A DNA stretch of 64,000 nucleotides from Tricholoma matsutake (GCA_026075535.2 AP026539.1:11532001-11596000), one strand, 5' to 3'. Shown: positions 40,030 to 51,952, counted from the first letter of the stretch. The notes: a model not told the origin generated them from the letters alone. Program-made: numbers and translations.

Positions 40030-41697
40030 ATGAATCTTTCTAAGAAGGCTTTGAAGTTGGATTATAGGAAAAAGGTATTGGCTAAGGAAGCAGTGATGAT
40101 GCCATTCCTCAAACATGTGTTCAAAGTACTTCATGAGTGGAATAAGTCTGGCCCAGCACCTTGGGAATCCATCAACCAGAGCATATATATTTGTCAACCT
40201 TTGCCCATTGCTGTGCCAAGCAGCACTCTCCTGGCTGTGCACGTTACACTCCAATCTCCCCCCATGGTTACACCACCCATTGATGCTCCACATTCTGCAG
40301 CTGCATCAGTCATTGCTGTTTCCACACCCGTTCCCACAACCATGCAAACTACGATGCTGGAAGTTCAGACCAATCAAGCAGAAGCAGCCGCAAGAGGCCA
40401 GAGCAAGGGCAAGGAAAAGGGCAAGGAAAAGGAGGTCATAGAACACCTGGCTCCACCTCAGTCGAAATGCCAAAAGGTGTCACCACAGCTGGTGCTGCCT
40501 GAAACGGAGGACAGCAATGTCACAAAAGAGAAACCATTCATCCACACCAACCTGGCAATCATGATGGCCACTCCTTCTCTACCTGAAGACAATATATGGA
40601 GGTCCATTGTGGAATGGCCCACTCCTCTGTGTGACACCTGCAGTTTGAGGGGCCTGCCAACCTGCCAAATGATGGGCATCCAGATTGCTTGCATGACGTG
40701 CCACAAGGGCAAGACAAAATGCTCATATATGGCATCACATACAGCACAGCGGGATCAATTGATATCAGCAGGGGAGAAAAAAGGGGAGCAAAAAGGTCAT
40801 TGGGAAGAAAAAGGTGAAGGCAGAGGAAAGTGAACGACAAAGAATGGTGCTGAAGAGAAAATGCCAGGCAGAAGACACCACCGGTGAGCAGTCAGAAGAC
40901 TATGTTCCTGTCATGCCAGCCCCAATCCCTTCAACTTCACACACCTCCCACCACATACCAACCCCCAAGCCTGTCACATCAACAAGCCTCATCATGCCAC
41001 AATCCCTCAACACCATGCTTCCTGCACCACTGCCACCAGGTCATGTCACCCATCCCAGTCATGTGCCCACCATTGATGGTTTACAATGGGAGCTTCAAGG
41101 CCTCCACATCCTTGTATCGGTCTTGGCAGAAAATTAAGGGAAATTGGATCAGGAAAGTTTGATCTCAATACCTTGAAGGAAAAGATGATGGTGAGCATTC
41201 CGGCGTTGGAGGCTGAGATAAGTGGGTTGAGAGAAAAGGTGCTGGTGAGCATTCCGGTGCTGGAGGCTGAGATGAGGGGTTTGAGGAATGGGATGGAGTT
41301 GGAGAAGATGAAGCAGGAGGTTTTGATGTTGTGTAGTCAATTGGCGGCGACAAACAAGTGGCTGGCCAAATTGGAGACCAAGGGAAGCTCCAAGGAGGAA
41401 TCAGAAGATGAACATCTGCAGAATGCAGATGCCACAGCGTTGTTGATGATCCATCTGCCAAAGTTGTCAATGTTTGTCAATCCAGCAAATTTGCATGAAT
41501 TTATTTGCTCCCCACAGTCGCCTGTTCCCACTATTATGACCACAGCAACATCAGCAATCTGTGACACCACCTCTTTTAGTGACGCATGTGCAACTTTGAC
41601 CTCTCTGGATCCAACATCCAAAGACACTATACAAATGTCCCCCCTCCTGCCAGATACCACTGTCTCAATTTTGAAATCATCAACACCCCCAGCATAA
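40030..41697 (+). pseudogene. Cysteine-cluster and coiled-coil ORF, frameshifted, unrecognised
   Basis: Three overlapping frames (40030-40833, 40814-41137, 41086-41697) read as one protein with two shifts. The first part is Lys/Glu rich (GKEKGKEKE) and holds CDTCSLRGLPTCQMMG followed by CMTCHKGKTKCSYM, a pattern of paired CxxC and later Cys reminiscent of Zn-binding clusters in transposon-linked fungal proteins. The last part has a near-repeat (MVSIPALEAEISGLR, LVSIPVLEAEMRGLR) that predicts a coiled coil, then KMKQEVLMLCSQLAATNKWL. Function unknown; it could bind DNA. A preceding frame 39842-40033 may be an upstream exon. Confidence 0.45.
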
Positions 41698-41749
41698 TTC
41701 TATGTTGGATGAAAAATAATGATATTGTTTAGACTAAGCCTATTTGTGT

Positions 41750-43300
41750 ATATATTTTGATCAATATATGCATAGTTGTTTCATTAATAGATGGAGTATG
41801 AGGTATATTGAATTAACCAATATATACAGCAATTTTACAGCTGGTAGTGAAAATGTTGTGATGCAAAAATGGTACATTGTAGTGACTGACACCAGTAGAG
41901 ATAAGTCAGTGCTGGTCTTTCATATAGTGCTTAAATGAGGAATTGTATGCTACTAGCTGCCAGTGGTCACTAGGGCATAGATAATAAACACAGCAGTGGT
42001 AAAATACTGTAGGAATGTGGAAGGAGGATACAAGGATATATACAAAAACAGTACAGTGACTGACACCAGTAGTGATAAAGTCACTGGTGGCCATAAGCAT
42101 AACAGTGGAGCTAAGTGAATGACTGACGCCAGTTACTGTAAAACCCCATGAGCTAAGAAAATGTGTATGGGCCCATCCTAACATAATACAGGGAAATGGA
42201 CCCATACAAATGATACACTTGATGATTGCATGGGCTCATGACAGTAAAAGGAAAACAGGATGGGCCCACACAACTATAGCATACAGGACTTGAATTACTG
42301 CTGTTATTACAAATCATAAAGAATATATGCAAAAACAGTACATTGTAGTGACCGGCACTGGTAGTGATATACACAGGCAAGTAACAGAAGAGAACAAAAT
42401 AGTAATATCCAATGAGATTAGACATAGATTAATCCTGACACTGGCCAGACAGCAACTGTCTCTTGTGTGGCAGTCAGCTATTTCCTAACTGTATCTCTCA
42501 GCACCAGATAAAGTCAGCACTGGTCATGCACATAGCTTTTAAAAGACTTGTATGCTAATCATGGCTGGTGTGCATTAGAACATGGATAACAAACACAGAA
42601 ATGGCAACATGCTGTATGCTGTAGGAATGTGGGAGGATAAGGATATATGCAAAATCAGTACATTGTAGTGACTGGCACCGGTAGTGATAAAGTCACTGGT
42701 GATGATAAGCATCCAAGTCAAGAGCTAAGCAAATGACTGGCGCTGGTTACTGTAGAACCCCATGAGCTACAAAAATGTGTATGGGCCCATCCTAACATAA
42801 TAAAGGGAAATGGGCCCATACAAATGATATGCTCGATGGAATGATCACGTGGGCCCACCCATGACAGTAAAAGGAAAACAGTATGGGCCCACATGACTAT
42901 AGCATAGAGAACTTGAATTACTGCTGTTATTACAAATCATAAAGAACATATGCTAAAACAGTATGTTGGAGTGACTGGCACTGGAGAAGATAATGTCGTG
43001 CTGATCATTCCCATAGCTCTTAGACTGTAGTGATAATGTCACCAGTGGCAATAAGGGTACAAGTTTAGAGCTCAGCAAATGACTGGTGTCATGATCAGCA
43101 ATGGTCACTGTACATGACCTAAAGAAATCTGTATGGGCCCTTCCCATACAAGAATCTATACAAAAATGGTACATTGCAGTGACCAGTGACAGTAGTGACA
43201 ATGGCGGAGATAATGCATGAGCACTTAGGGTAACATATTTTGATGAATATATGCATTGTTATTTCATTAGTAGAAGTATATAAGGGATATATTGAATATC
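41750..43300 (+). repeat. Tandem array, about 600-bp period, at least two units
   Basis: Bases about 42040-42350 recur at about 42650-42970 (GTGACTGGCACCGGTAGTGATA, GCCCATCCTAACATAATA, ATGACAGTAAAAGGAAAAC, TACTGCTGTTATTACAAATC), with a shorter partial copy after 43130. The array is bounded by a direct repeat TATTTTGATNAATATATGCAT (41752 and 43235). Units contain short near-palindromes around GGGCCCA and ACCGGT. No coding frame. Confidence 0.75.
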
Positions 43301-43980
43301 TTGATGCATGGCAGTGCCAAAAAAAAATCATCCACCAACCCCAGTGATATGCAAAGGCATGGTTTATCCTGCATGTTGGTGTCTTAAGTCAAAAGTATCC
43401 TGGGGTTCAGTGGATGCATCTCCATGAGCTTTTGGTCTTGGCTTTGGATGGAGAATGGGATCAACTGTCACATTCATGCCTTTGACATCAGTGTTGCTGG
43501 CCTTTGATTTTTTAGGCTGCCACCCATGACTATTGTCATCATTTGACCGTGCTCTTTTAAGCTTTCTCTTGCTCCCTTCCACTGGTGTACTTGTTCCATT
43601 ATCCTGTGTTGTAGTGACTTCATCAGTGTTGCAAGCCTGGGATTTTGATCATGTTTTCATCCAATGCTTTCTGTAGTCAGGGATTGCACTATTGGTTGAA
43701 GCAACTGATGTTGCCTCAGGGATGGCATCCATCGGTAATGAAGCTAGTGTCATGTTCTGTTAAGAATTGTGACCTTTCTGAATTGCTGGTCAGAGGGCAG
43801 GTGCAGTGGAATTATGGATAATACCATTTTGCATCCATGCAGGAACCGGACCACTCATTAAATGACCCCCACACTCCAGATCTGTGAGATAGCTAGCATA
43901 TGTAGGCTTGGTCATGTCGACTGCTGTAGGACTGCTGGTCAAACCCATCATTGCTGGAATATTGTGATCCTCTGCTGTTA
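43301..43980. other. No confident gene
   Basis: A minus-strand frame 43364-43582 (RKLKRARSNDDNSHGWQPKK) is basic and coding-like and may belong to the gene at 43985-44665 as a later exon. Nothing firm. Confidence 0.3.
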
Positions 43981-43984
43981 TGTA

Positions 43985-44665
43985 TCAGCCAGGTGGAATT
44001 AGTGCCTTCTGGAGCATGGGATCAACCAAAAGGTCCCATTCCAGCAGCATCAAATTTTTGGGTATCAGTGGAGCTAACCCAGCAGCTTGTTGGTTGATAG
44101 GTGTAATAGCTGGTGGAGTAGTATTGGGCAGCTTTTTCTTTTTTTGTTTTGGTACCGGTGCACTCTCACTTTTGGGTTGCTGTGTGGTGGCCTTATGCCA
44201 TTTGCCTTTTGTTTTCTTTTTTGTTTGTTTGTGCTTCAGCAGATTGCGTGGAGGTGCTGTTGTTCCTTTGGGATCCATGTCATCCAAGTCTGTAAGTTCT
44301 TGTAATTGAACCACCGGCCGAAGTGTTCCCTCCCATTGATTAAGGACATTTGTGAATTCAAAACCAATCTTTCCTTCCTCCTGCCTTCCCATCCAAAGGG
44401 TAAAACATGCCTCAATATCATGTTTATGCATTTTAGATGGTGCCTGCAATAATACAAACTCCTCATCCAGCAATTCATCTGATTCTCCCAGCACTGCAGT
44501 CGATGCTCATGATCTCCCTGGCACCGACAAAGTTGCATGGCTGATTCCTCCTTTCTGCAGAGGCATATAGTACACCTCGTTGATAAATTCAGATTGCCAT
44601 GTGTAAATATCAAGCCATGGCACATGACCATAAGTTCTCATTGCAGCTAAATCTTGCCGGAGATC
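43985..44665 (-). CDS. Unrecognised hypothetical ORF, cut by a hAT-type element
   Basis: The minus-strand frame 43985-44494 gives about 169 residues: an acidic-hydrophobic N-terminus (DELLDEEFVLLQAPSKMHKH), a middle with FTLWMGRQEEGKIGFEF, and a Lys/Gln-rich stretch (KHKQTKKKTKGKWHK) that could be a nuclear signal. A short upstream frame (YGHVPWLDIYTWQSEFI, YYMPLQK) joins it with a shift and is coding-like until 44665, where the hAT-type element begins. Its upstream part is not found beyond that element. No motif gives a function. Confidence 0.4.
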
Positions 44666-45167
44666 TAGTGTTTCAAGGTTCAGTCCATAGGACCAAAGAC
44701 CGAACTGGACTGAACTGCGGTCCATGCTTTGGTCTGGTCCATTTTTCTGAAAAGTGGTCAACTGAAACCGTTGGTTCAGTTAACAGTTCACATCTTTTGG
44801 AAATCTTTGAAAACTGTTGTAAAACCAGTTTAAACCAGTTGCAACCGGTCTTTGGGCACATTATATAGCATACAAAACAATAAACTAATGTATATATTAT
44901 ATACAATAACCTAACTATGACTCAATTACTATTTATAGTATATTTACATAAAGTGGGACAAGCCCAGGGGAAAGGAAGTTGTTTGGGTGGGTAACTTATA
45001 TACATGTGGCAGTGCATGGACCATGTGGTCATATTTGTGCTCCCCAAAACAAAAGTGGCACCATTTCCTGACAACTTCCCATGACCACCCACAACATCAA
45101 CAACACTGCATCACCACTCTGTCCATACCAACAACAACCCAACCAATGAACACAATGCTGCCAGGCA

Positions 45168-45197
45168 GCCCAAACAATGCCAGTCTGTTGTTTGGGC
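45168..45197. repeat. GCCCAAACAA hairpin before an intron
   Basis: Arms GCCCAAACAA and TTGTTTGGGC pair perfectly around a 10-base loop; three bases later a GTATGT donor begins. Confidence 0.8.
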
Positions 45198-45200
45198 AGG

Positions 45201-45275
45201 GTATGTTTCTTTTATGGATTTATTATTACTTCTACTAAATGGTTTTTCTTTCTTTTACTAACTGTCCTTTTTTAG
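45201..45275 (+). other. Fungal-type intron within the hAT element
   Basis: GTATGT donor, TTTTACTAACTG branch-point consensus and TTTTTTAG acceptor, 75 nt. No coding frame crosses it, so it would be an intron in a non-coding transcript of the element. Confidence 0.6.
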
Positions 45276-46139
45276 GTTTCTTATTTTTTGCTATCGATGT
45301 CGCCCACCCCTGGTCCATGCCCCATGCTGCTGCTGTGAGCTTCTGCTTGCAGGGTGGCAATGGGTTCTGTTCTCACATGGCAATGGCAACAGTCAGCAAC
45401 AACAACACGACACCCAACAGCAACCTCTGCCACCGCCACTGCCACGTCACATAATACCACCAAAATGCGACACCCCCATCAGCAACCTCTGCCACTGCAC
45501 TGCCACATCACATAGCACCACCAACCCGCCTATGAGCCACTGCTTGTAGGGGGAATTTGTGGTGCTGACGATGACGGTAGCCATGAACAGGGGAAAACAA
45601 ACAGCCAGGACAGCGAACACTGAGGATGATGAACGCTGGGATGATGAACTGTGGGTACAGCCATGACAATGAATGCCAGGGATGATGACAAGTGGCAGGG
45701 ATGACAAACATGACCACAAATGCAGGGGACGACAAACACCAGGGATGATGAACACTGGGGATGACAACAAGCAGGAACACATGACACCACCCTCACTGCA
45801 AATGCAAGACGGTGGGGCCATTTTTTTTTCTATTTCATGTTCTATTTTATTTTTCATTTTTGTTTTCATTCTCTTACACCATGGCTGTGAACAACTGCTT
45901 GCAGAGTGTAAATGTAATTAGTTTTATTTAGTGTATAATAGAATTAAGTTATACTCAAAAAATTCAGGTGAAAACTGGTTAAAACCAGTTTTTTGGACCA
46001 TAACCAAACTGATCAGGATCGGTCCTATCAGTTGGTTATGGTCTATGTCACTTGGGCTTGCGGTCTGGACTGGTTAACCCACTTTGGGGTTGAAAAACCG
46101 GACTGAACTGAACCTTAAAACACTAGTTAAGTGTGATTT

Positions 46140-47200
46140 AGCTGAATTGACTGTAGTATCATTTTCGAGGATTATCACAGTCACATTGTGCTAGGAAATA
46201 GCTGATTGCAAAGCTCGATGTGTCAACTGCGAGGATGACTGTGACATTTGAGGTATAGTCGATTGCTCGAATCACTGGTGAGTTTAGCAGTGCATGCTTG
46301 AGATCTTCTTGCGCTGCTACCTGAGATGGGCTGAATTTGAAGGGTACATCTTTTTGAGTAAGGTTGATTAGCATGGCTGCTCGATGTGCAAAACTCTGAA
46401 TAAAAATTTGACAAACTCCTATCATTCCTAAGAACACCTTAACTTCTGTGAGCATACAACACGGACCCCACTTCTGAATCTTATCGATATGCGTCGGATC
46501 AGCCATTCAACCTTGAATATTGCATCAATGACCTAAAACAATTATTTTGGGGACACAAGCAAATAACTTTGGTCCTGAGAACATCCCACCACAATACGTC
46601 ATGCGCTGGACAATGTGATTCAGATTCTCGAAATGTTCCCATATGAATCGTCAAATGCCTGGGTTGTTGGTGATCATTTCATAAGACCCACCGATTGTTC
46701 AATATTCTGATTTTGGACCCTTCACTGGTGTGTCGTCGATATACATAAGGGATCATGATATGAGGGACTTCTGGTTGTAGGATGAATGTTACTTCATTGT
46801 GTAAGATCAGAACTGAGTTCATCCAACCCATCGGTAGGGTGACGATTTGAAGTGCACCGAATGGGGTCTGGAAAGTCATTATATCTTGAGAAGATTCAGC
46901 TACGAGCCTTTCATCAAATGCAACATATAAACCCAACATCCCACCACAAGCACGTCCCCCAAACTGTTCGGCTAAATGCTCAGGGATCAGGATGACACCT
47001 GAGTGCTGAATCATCACTTGGTTTAGCAGCTTGAGACTGTGGACTATTTGAAGTGATTTTGCGTCTTTCTTCACAATGCAAAACCATTGCAATCAGTATG
47101 ACGAGTTCAATGACTCATAGACTCCTGCTTCAATCTTCTTTTTCAGCATTTCACAGATCTGTTCATACAGACCAGGAGGTATGGGGATATTGTGCTCTAC
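46140..47200 (-). pseudogene. Ty3/gypsy family C reverse-transcriptase segment (decayed)
   Basis: Minus-strand blocks: FCIVKKDAKSLQIVHSLKLLN, EQFGGRACGGMLGLYVAFDE, TFQTPFGALQIVTLPMGWMNS and ILQPEVPHIMIPYV, then the catalytic YxDD box, which is lost from this frame by a small insertion. After a gap follow DPTHIDKIQKWGPC, LTEVKVFLGMIGVCQIFI and VTVILAVDTSSFAISYFL (connection to RNase H). The rest of pol is missing because the hAT-type element starts at 46125. Confidence 0.8.
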
Positions 47201-48300
47201 CCAAGGAGTGTGAGGGATGACTGGGAACTCAATAGGGGGGAAGAAATCAGGTCAAAAACTTCCTCGTTTATTTTCGGTCCATGCAAAACCCACTTGCTGG
47301 TTTCGAATGAAGTCATGCATGAAATCTCGTTCTTGAGGCCATAGAAAATCGCCTGGATGATTTCAATCGATGATGTTTTTGGGTTCAAGGTTATATCGAG
47401 GGGTTGATTCAAATATTGGAGTATGGGGATTTAATGGAGGCATGTCTTTGAGGGGATTGCCCTCAATGCATCCAATAATTCGAAACTGATTGGGTAGTTC
47501 AGCCACTATTGGACAGACCTTCTGTGCAACTGGTTTATACTTCTTCTTTGTTGATAAATAACTAGACTGGCAATTGTCGGAAATAATGGAGGAAGAGGAA
47601 ACATACGATGAAGAGGTTTGCATAGGTATGAACACCATCGAGGTGTTTCAAGGAATGTGGAACTCGTCGCATGCAGATAAATATAAATTGGAAAGTGTTG
47701 CAGATAATTAAGAGGAGGAGTCAATTTTGGGGATATTTGCAGTGTGTTCATAAATATAGAGGAGTCAGAAGAGTCAAACGAAATAATGAAAGTGCACCGT
47801 TCTGAAATTTCATTCTCTAACGTTGAAAATCCTCACAAACTACTTTTCAACGATGGTGCAATCTAGGGATCAAGGGAATGGTAGCAGTCCAAGTTGAGTT
47901 TGGATCACATATTGTGATCATTTGGGCTTCATTCCAATAATTTCTGATGACACTTTCCATTAGGACATCAAAAGGTCATCCGAGTAGAATATTGTAGGCT
48001 GGGTCCTGAATAACATGTATCTGCATGTATAGGGTGATTCTGCCAAGATCACAAGGCATGTTGCATGCTAAACCGAGTGTTTCGTCCACAGTGCCATTGG
48101 CAGACTGCATTGGAAGCCGAATCGAGGAGTCGTATGCTAGACCGAGTTCATGACAGACATCATCGGCCATCGATATGATCGAGGAACCAGGATCGATGAC
48201 ACTTTCTATCTGGTGGTTACCCTGAACATCCATAATAACTGATCTAATCAAGGAAGTTTCTTTAGCAACAACAAATGGTCACCAGGTCGAAGACTGGTAA
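47201..48300 (-). pseudogene. Ty3/gypsy family C protease and linker (decayed)
   Basis: Bases 47976-48251 encode a retropepsin-type segment with SVIDPGSSIISMADDVCHELG (Asp-Pro-Gly in place of Asp-Ser/Thr-Gly, which I recall as usual for this fungal family) and IHVIQDPAYNILLG at the end. Between it and the polymerase are short frames such as VEHNIPIPPG-like text and Ser-rich linker, in several frames. Confidence 0.7.
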
Positions 48301-48399
48301 TATAGGTCTCATATGGGTTGGGCATGATAATCACGTCAGGACTGAACATGTTCATGGCATTGTTTCCAGTTTGTGGTTACCCATTTTGGTGTGACCTGT

Positions 48400-50290
48400 T
48401 CTCTCCATTTCATTTGAACCTCAGGTGATAGTGAGATAGTTCTTCCGATGTAAGTGTAATGATTGGCATCTTCATCAAGCACAAAAAGATATTGTGGGCT
48501 ATTTTCTCATTCTGTACCGGTGCCTGTGTTGCATATGATGGTCCATCTTTCTCCTTACCCTTTGATGCACCAGCAAAGTTCCTTTCATGTGGTGGCAAAT
48601 AGGCATTTTCCCTGACCGATGCATAAGGGTGTACTGAGGTTTGCATTGGGGGTACAGTGGTCGATGGCAAGGTAGTCGAAGCAGGAGAAATCAATGTTGA
48701 TGCCAATGTTGGAGCTGTAGTTGAAGTCGAAGGGTTGACCATTGTTGATGAAGATGTTGATGGTGCTGGGACTGTGGCGAAGATAGAGGAACAGGGTTTG
48801 TCATGGCCAGAACTGAACTTTGAACCTCATTGCTCGGATGCAAGAACAGTCTACCACTTTGAAGTGCATATGTCTCTTGCTCAAGAGCTGCTATTCTTTC
48901 TTCAGAGTCAGATGTCAGTGTCAAGTTATGATAAATGCCTTTTGTTCTGATGCTGAGGTAGAAACTACATCGGACTCCATTATCAAAGTGATTGCAGCCA
49001 AGGTTGAATTAGTCGAATTCAAAAGTGCCGATGGTGCGATGCTGAATAAAAGTGTGGCTGCTGGGTGTTGCATCTGGGTTCTGTTTCCACCATTCATCAA
49101 TGTGTTCCTTAATAAACCTGCCAGGAATTCTTTGAGGCATGAATTTTCCATTTGGAAGTACAATCTTTCCTTCCATGATTCACTTACGCTTCCCTTCATT
49201 CAAGTACGACTGACAAACCAAACAGTCAGGGATAAAATGTCCTGATAAACTACAAAATATGCAAAGAAGTGCATTGATGTGTGCCTGTCTGTCTGCTGAA
49301 TTAGCGCAAGGAGATTTAGTACCTGTGATGTGCATAGCGATGGTGCTAGCAAACCATTCAAACATTGTGTTTAGATCTTTGGTTTTAATCGTAATAGTTC
49401 CAGGTGATGAGGTGACTGTATTTCTGATGTTTGATGTCGAGTGTGATGAAGAAGTTGATTGGTGTATTACTGAGTTTGATGTGTTAGAGCCTGCTAGTAT
49501 GAATTTTGCCACGTCATGAATGTCGTTGAGCAGATATGGATTGTCAGGATAATGATTGGGAAATTTGAGTTCAAGTTGTCACACAATTTGAGTCCATAAG
49601 CCGGGTTGGAATCCTTGAACATAAGCTCTAATTTGCTCAGCTTCTGAGATCCTATTCTTTGCTCGTAAAAAGTGAGTAATGTTGTAGAATGCCCGATAAT
49701 ACATTCCTAGATTGTTTGCATCGAATATCCCAACATGTAGTTGTTCTCCCACTAATTTGTCCATGTCCAATATGCTGCACTTGTGTTCATCTTCCAAGCT
49801 GGGATAGAGTTTATGTACTGCCATTCAAAACTCATTGAATGAAGTGCCTGGCTGATATTCTGGAAGCAATTTGCAGAGTTTGGAAGAATTGATGTCGAGG
49901 TAGCGACAAGCATGTTTCTTCATCAGGTTCGATTCAGTGACACCGCAGGTCAGGAACAATAATTCAAGCTCTTTGAAGTATCATTGGAGCTCTCAAGGTT
50001 GAGTAGGGTTGAATGTTGGAGCAGTCAAATGACCATGAGCTGGCATAGCGGTTTGTGTAGTCATGAATGCAATGACTCTAGGGGTAGGGGTTAAGACTTG
50101 AGTAAAGGATGGTAGAGGTGTCAAAGTTGTTGGAAGGATGAATGAAGAGGTTGATGATGAGGACAAAGAAGTCGATGATGATGTTGAAGGCAATGAGATA
50201 GGTAGAATATCTCCCGATTGTTTGAGAGATTCAAAGGCATGGCAAGTATCGATATGAAGGTTTCTCACTTGTGTTGGCCTAAGCCAAGGA
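48400..50290 (-). pseudogene. Ty3/gypsy family C Gag (decayed)
   Basis: From upstream to downstream on the minus strand: a Ser/Thr/Pro-rich N-terminus (49993-50268), a capsid-like part (YYRAFYNITHFLRAKNRIS, 49579-49824), a zinc knuckle CIFCSLSGHFIPDC (CX2CX4HX4C, about 49240) and a Ser/Thr/Pro-rich C-terminus (48410-48742, ENAYLPPHERNFAGASKGKEK). Several frame changes and stops separate these. 5' LTR not recognised. Confidence 0.7.
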
Positions 50291-50437
50291 AGTCAAGATT
50301 GGTCTGATGATGAAATGATTCAGACACCCTTGCAGTGGGCTCCAAAAATGATGATACTCAACCCAGGAAAACCACCAAAACTGCTGATGATATTTGCACA
50401 AGTCAGAGGAAGAGTGCAAGATGTTCCATATGTTTGT

Positions 50438-50445
50438 GGTCCAAC
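50438..50445. repeat. 8-bp target duplication GGTCCAAC (left)
   Basis: Exactly repeated at 51945-51952. Confidence 0.9.
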
Positions 50446-50957
50446 TAGTGTTTAAAGGTCCGGTTGCATGGACCGAAAAAATGACCGCAACCAAACTGAA
50501 CCCAACTGAATGCAACCGAACCATCAGTTGCGGTTGCTCAGTTTGGGGGTCGGTTGGGTTGCTGGTTGCCTCGATTCAAAATTATTTAAAAACCGTTCAA
50601 AAACCGGTTGCAATCAGTTGCAACCGGTCTTCTGACTGTATACAAACTATTACTTATGTACTAGATATTACAGTAACAACAAGACAATAAACTAATGTAC
50701 TTACTACTAATATCTACTATTTACACAATATATAACGAAAATGGGACAAGCCCGAAGGAAAACTATACATTTGGTGAGGGTTTATATACCCTGTGGCTGT
50801 GCACAGACCTTTTGGTCATGTGCTGCCACAAAAAACAAAGTGACACCACTTTGCCTAATGATTCCCACAGCCACAAATCATCAACAACACCACTTCAACC
50901 ATCACCCACACCACCCACCGCCTACCTCAGAAGTCCCACCCGCGAAGTGAGAGTGTA

Positions 50958-50994
50958 GAGGGCCCAAACGATGACTAGTGTCGTTTGGGCCCTC
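50958..50994. repeat. GAGGGCCCAAACGA hairpin before an intron
   Basis: Arms GAGGGCCCAAACGA and TCGTTTGGGCCCTC pair over 14 bp around TGACTAGTG. The intron donor follows two bases later. Confidence 0.85.
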
Positions 50995-50996
50995 AG

Positions 50997-51055
50997 GTAT
51001 GTTTTGTATCATCTTTCTTTATTAATACTAACTAATTTGATCTCTTTTTTTACAG
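50997..51055 (+). other. Fungal-type intron within the hAT element
   Basis: GTATGT donor, TACTAAC branch point, pyrimidine tract and ACAG acceptor, 59 nt: all consensus signals in the expected order and spacing. No long frame spans it. Confidence 0.7.
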
Positions 51056-51952
51056 TCTTATGTCGTGTTACCCACCTCCCGCCTCCGTGCCCTCTCAGGC
51101 CCTGTGCCGCTGCTGCGAGCCTCTGCTCACAGGGTGGCAATGGGTCCCATTTCTGGACAACAACGCAACAATGACAAGGGCACCACCAACGACAATGTGG
51201 CCGCACTGCTGCCCCACCCAACGCCGCATTGTACAGCACCGCCACCCCGCCTACGAGCCACTGCTCGTAGGGGGAGATGATGGTGCTGATGACAATGGAA
51301 CACAGGATGACGATGACAACAAACGCCGATGGACGCCAATGACAATGAATGCCAACGAATGCCAACACCTCCAAACACCAACACCACCAAACGCCAATGC
51401 CACCAAATGCCAATGCCAATGCCAGTGAGCGCCCATGCCACCAAACACCATTGCCAGGGAATGCCACTGCCAGGGAACACCAATGCCAATGCCCAACACC
51501 AATGAACAGTGGAGAAGTCAAACAAGCAGGGAAGGGGGACAAATGAACAGTGGGGAGACAATAACAATGGACAGGGGGACAACGACATGGTACCAACGAC
51601 CCCCACTCTCGCCAGAAATGCGAGATGATGGGGTCAGTTTTTTTGTTTTTCTTACTTTTATTTTTATTCATTCTATTAATGACCTGTCACTGCTGCAAGC
51701 ACCTGCTCGCGGGGTGTCTTTTAATTAGTTTTATTTAATATGATACAAATTTTAGTTAAGAGACGAAAATAGCAGGTAAAACCAGTTCTAACCAGTCTTT
51801 TGGAGGCAACTGAACCGACTGGGACCGGCTGTACCCGGTTCGGTTGTGGTTGCTCCAATTTGGGTGATGGTTGCAACCAGTTGCAGTTGCCGGTTGCCCA
51901 TTTTGGGGTCGAAAAACTGGACTGAACCAGACCTTAAAACACTAGGTCCAAC

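Larger units (their letters stand above)
44666..46125. mobile_element. hAT-type non-autonomous element with core cassette (no matching duplication)
   Basis: Ends TAGTGTTTCAAGGTTCAG and CTGAACCTTAAAACACTA are inverted repeats of the TAGTGTTT family, and the interior aligns with 50446-51944 (AACAATAAACTAATGTA, GTGGGACAAGCCC). Flanking 8-mers (CGGAGATC and GTTAAGTG) do not match, and the two flanks belong to different sequences (a hypothetical gene and a gypsy element). This suggests recombination between two copies after insertion. It carries the hairpin and intron at 45168-45275 and GAGC-type palindromes at about 45330, 45530 and 45890. Confidence 0.8.
50446..51944. mobile_element. hAT-type non-autonomous element with core cassette (1,499 bp)
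   Basis: Terminal inverted repeats TAGTGTTTAAAGGTCCGGT and ...ACCTTAAAACACTA, and perfect 8-bp duplications GGTCCAAC. Subterminal AACCGGTTGCAACC-like repeats at both ends. The interior holds a 14-bp-arm hairpin, a textbook fungal intron, and palindromes of the GAGCA/TGCTC type at about 51115, 51245 and 51695. Apart from a short low-complexity frame across these palindromes, there is no coding sequence and no transposase. Confidence 0.93.

Noticed and set aside
51009..51671. A 220-codon minus-strand frame with His/Trp/Cys repeats
   Set aside because: It spans low-complexity GCCAATGCCAAT-type repeats and palindromes of the hAT element, and several frames are open there.
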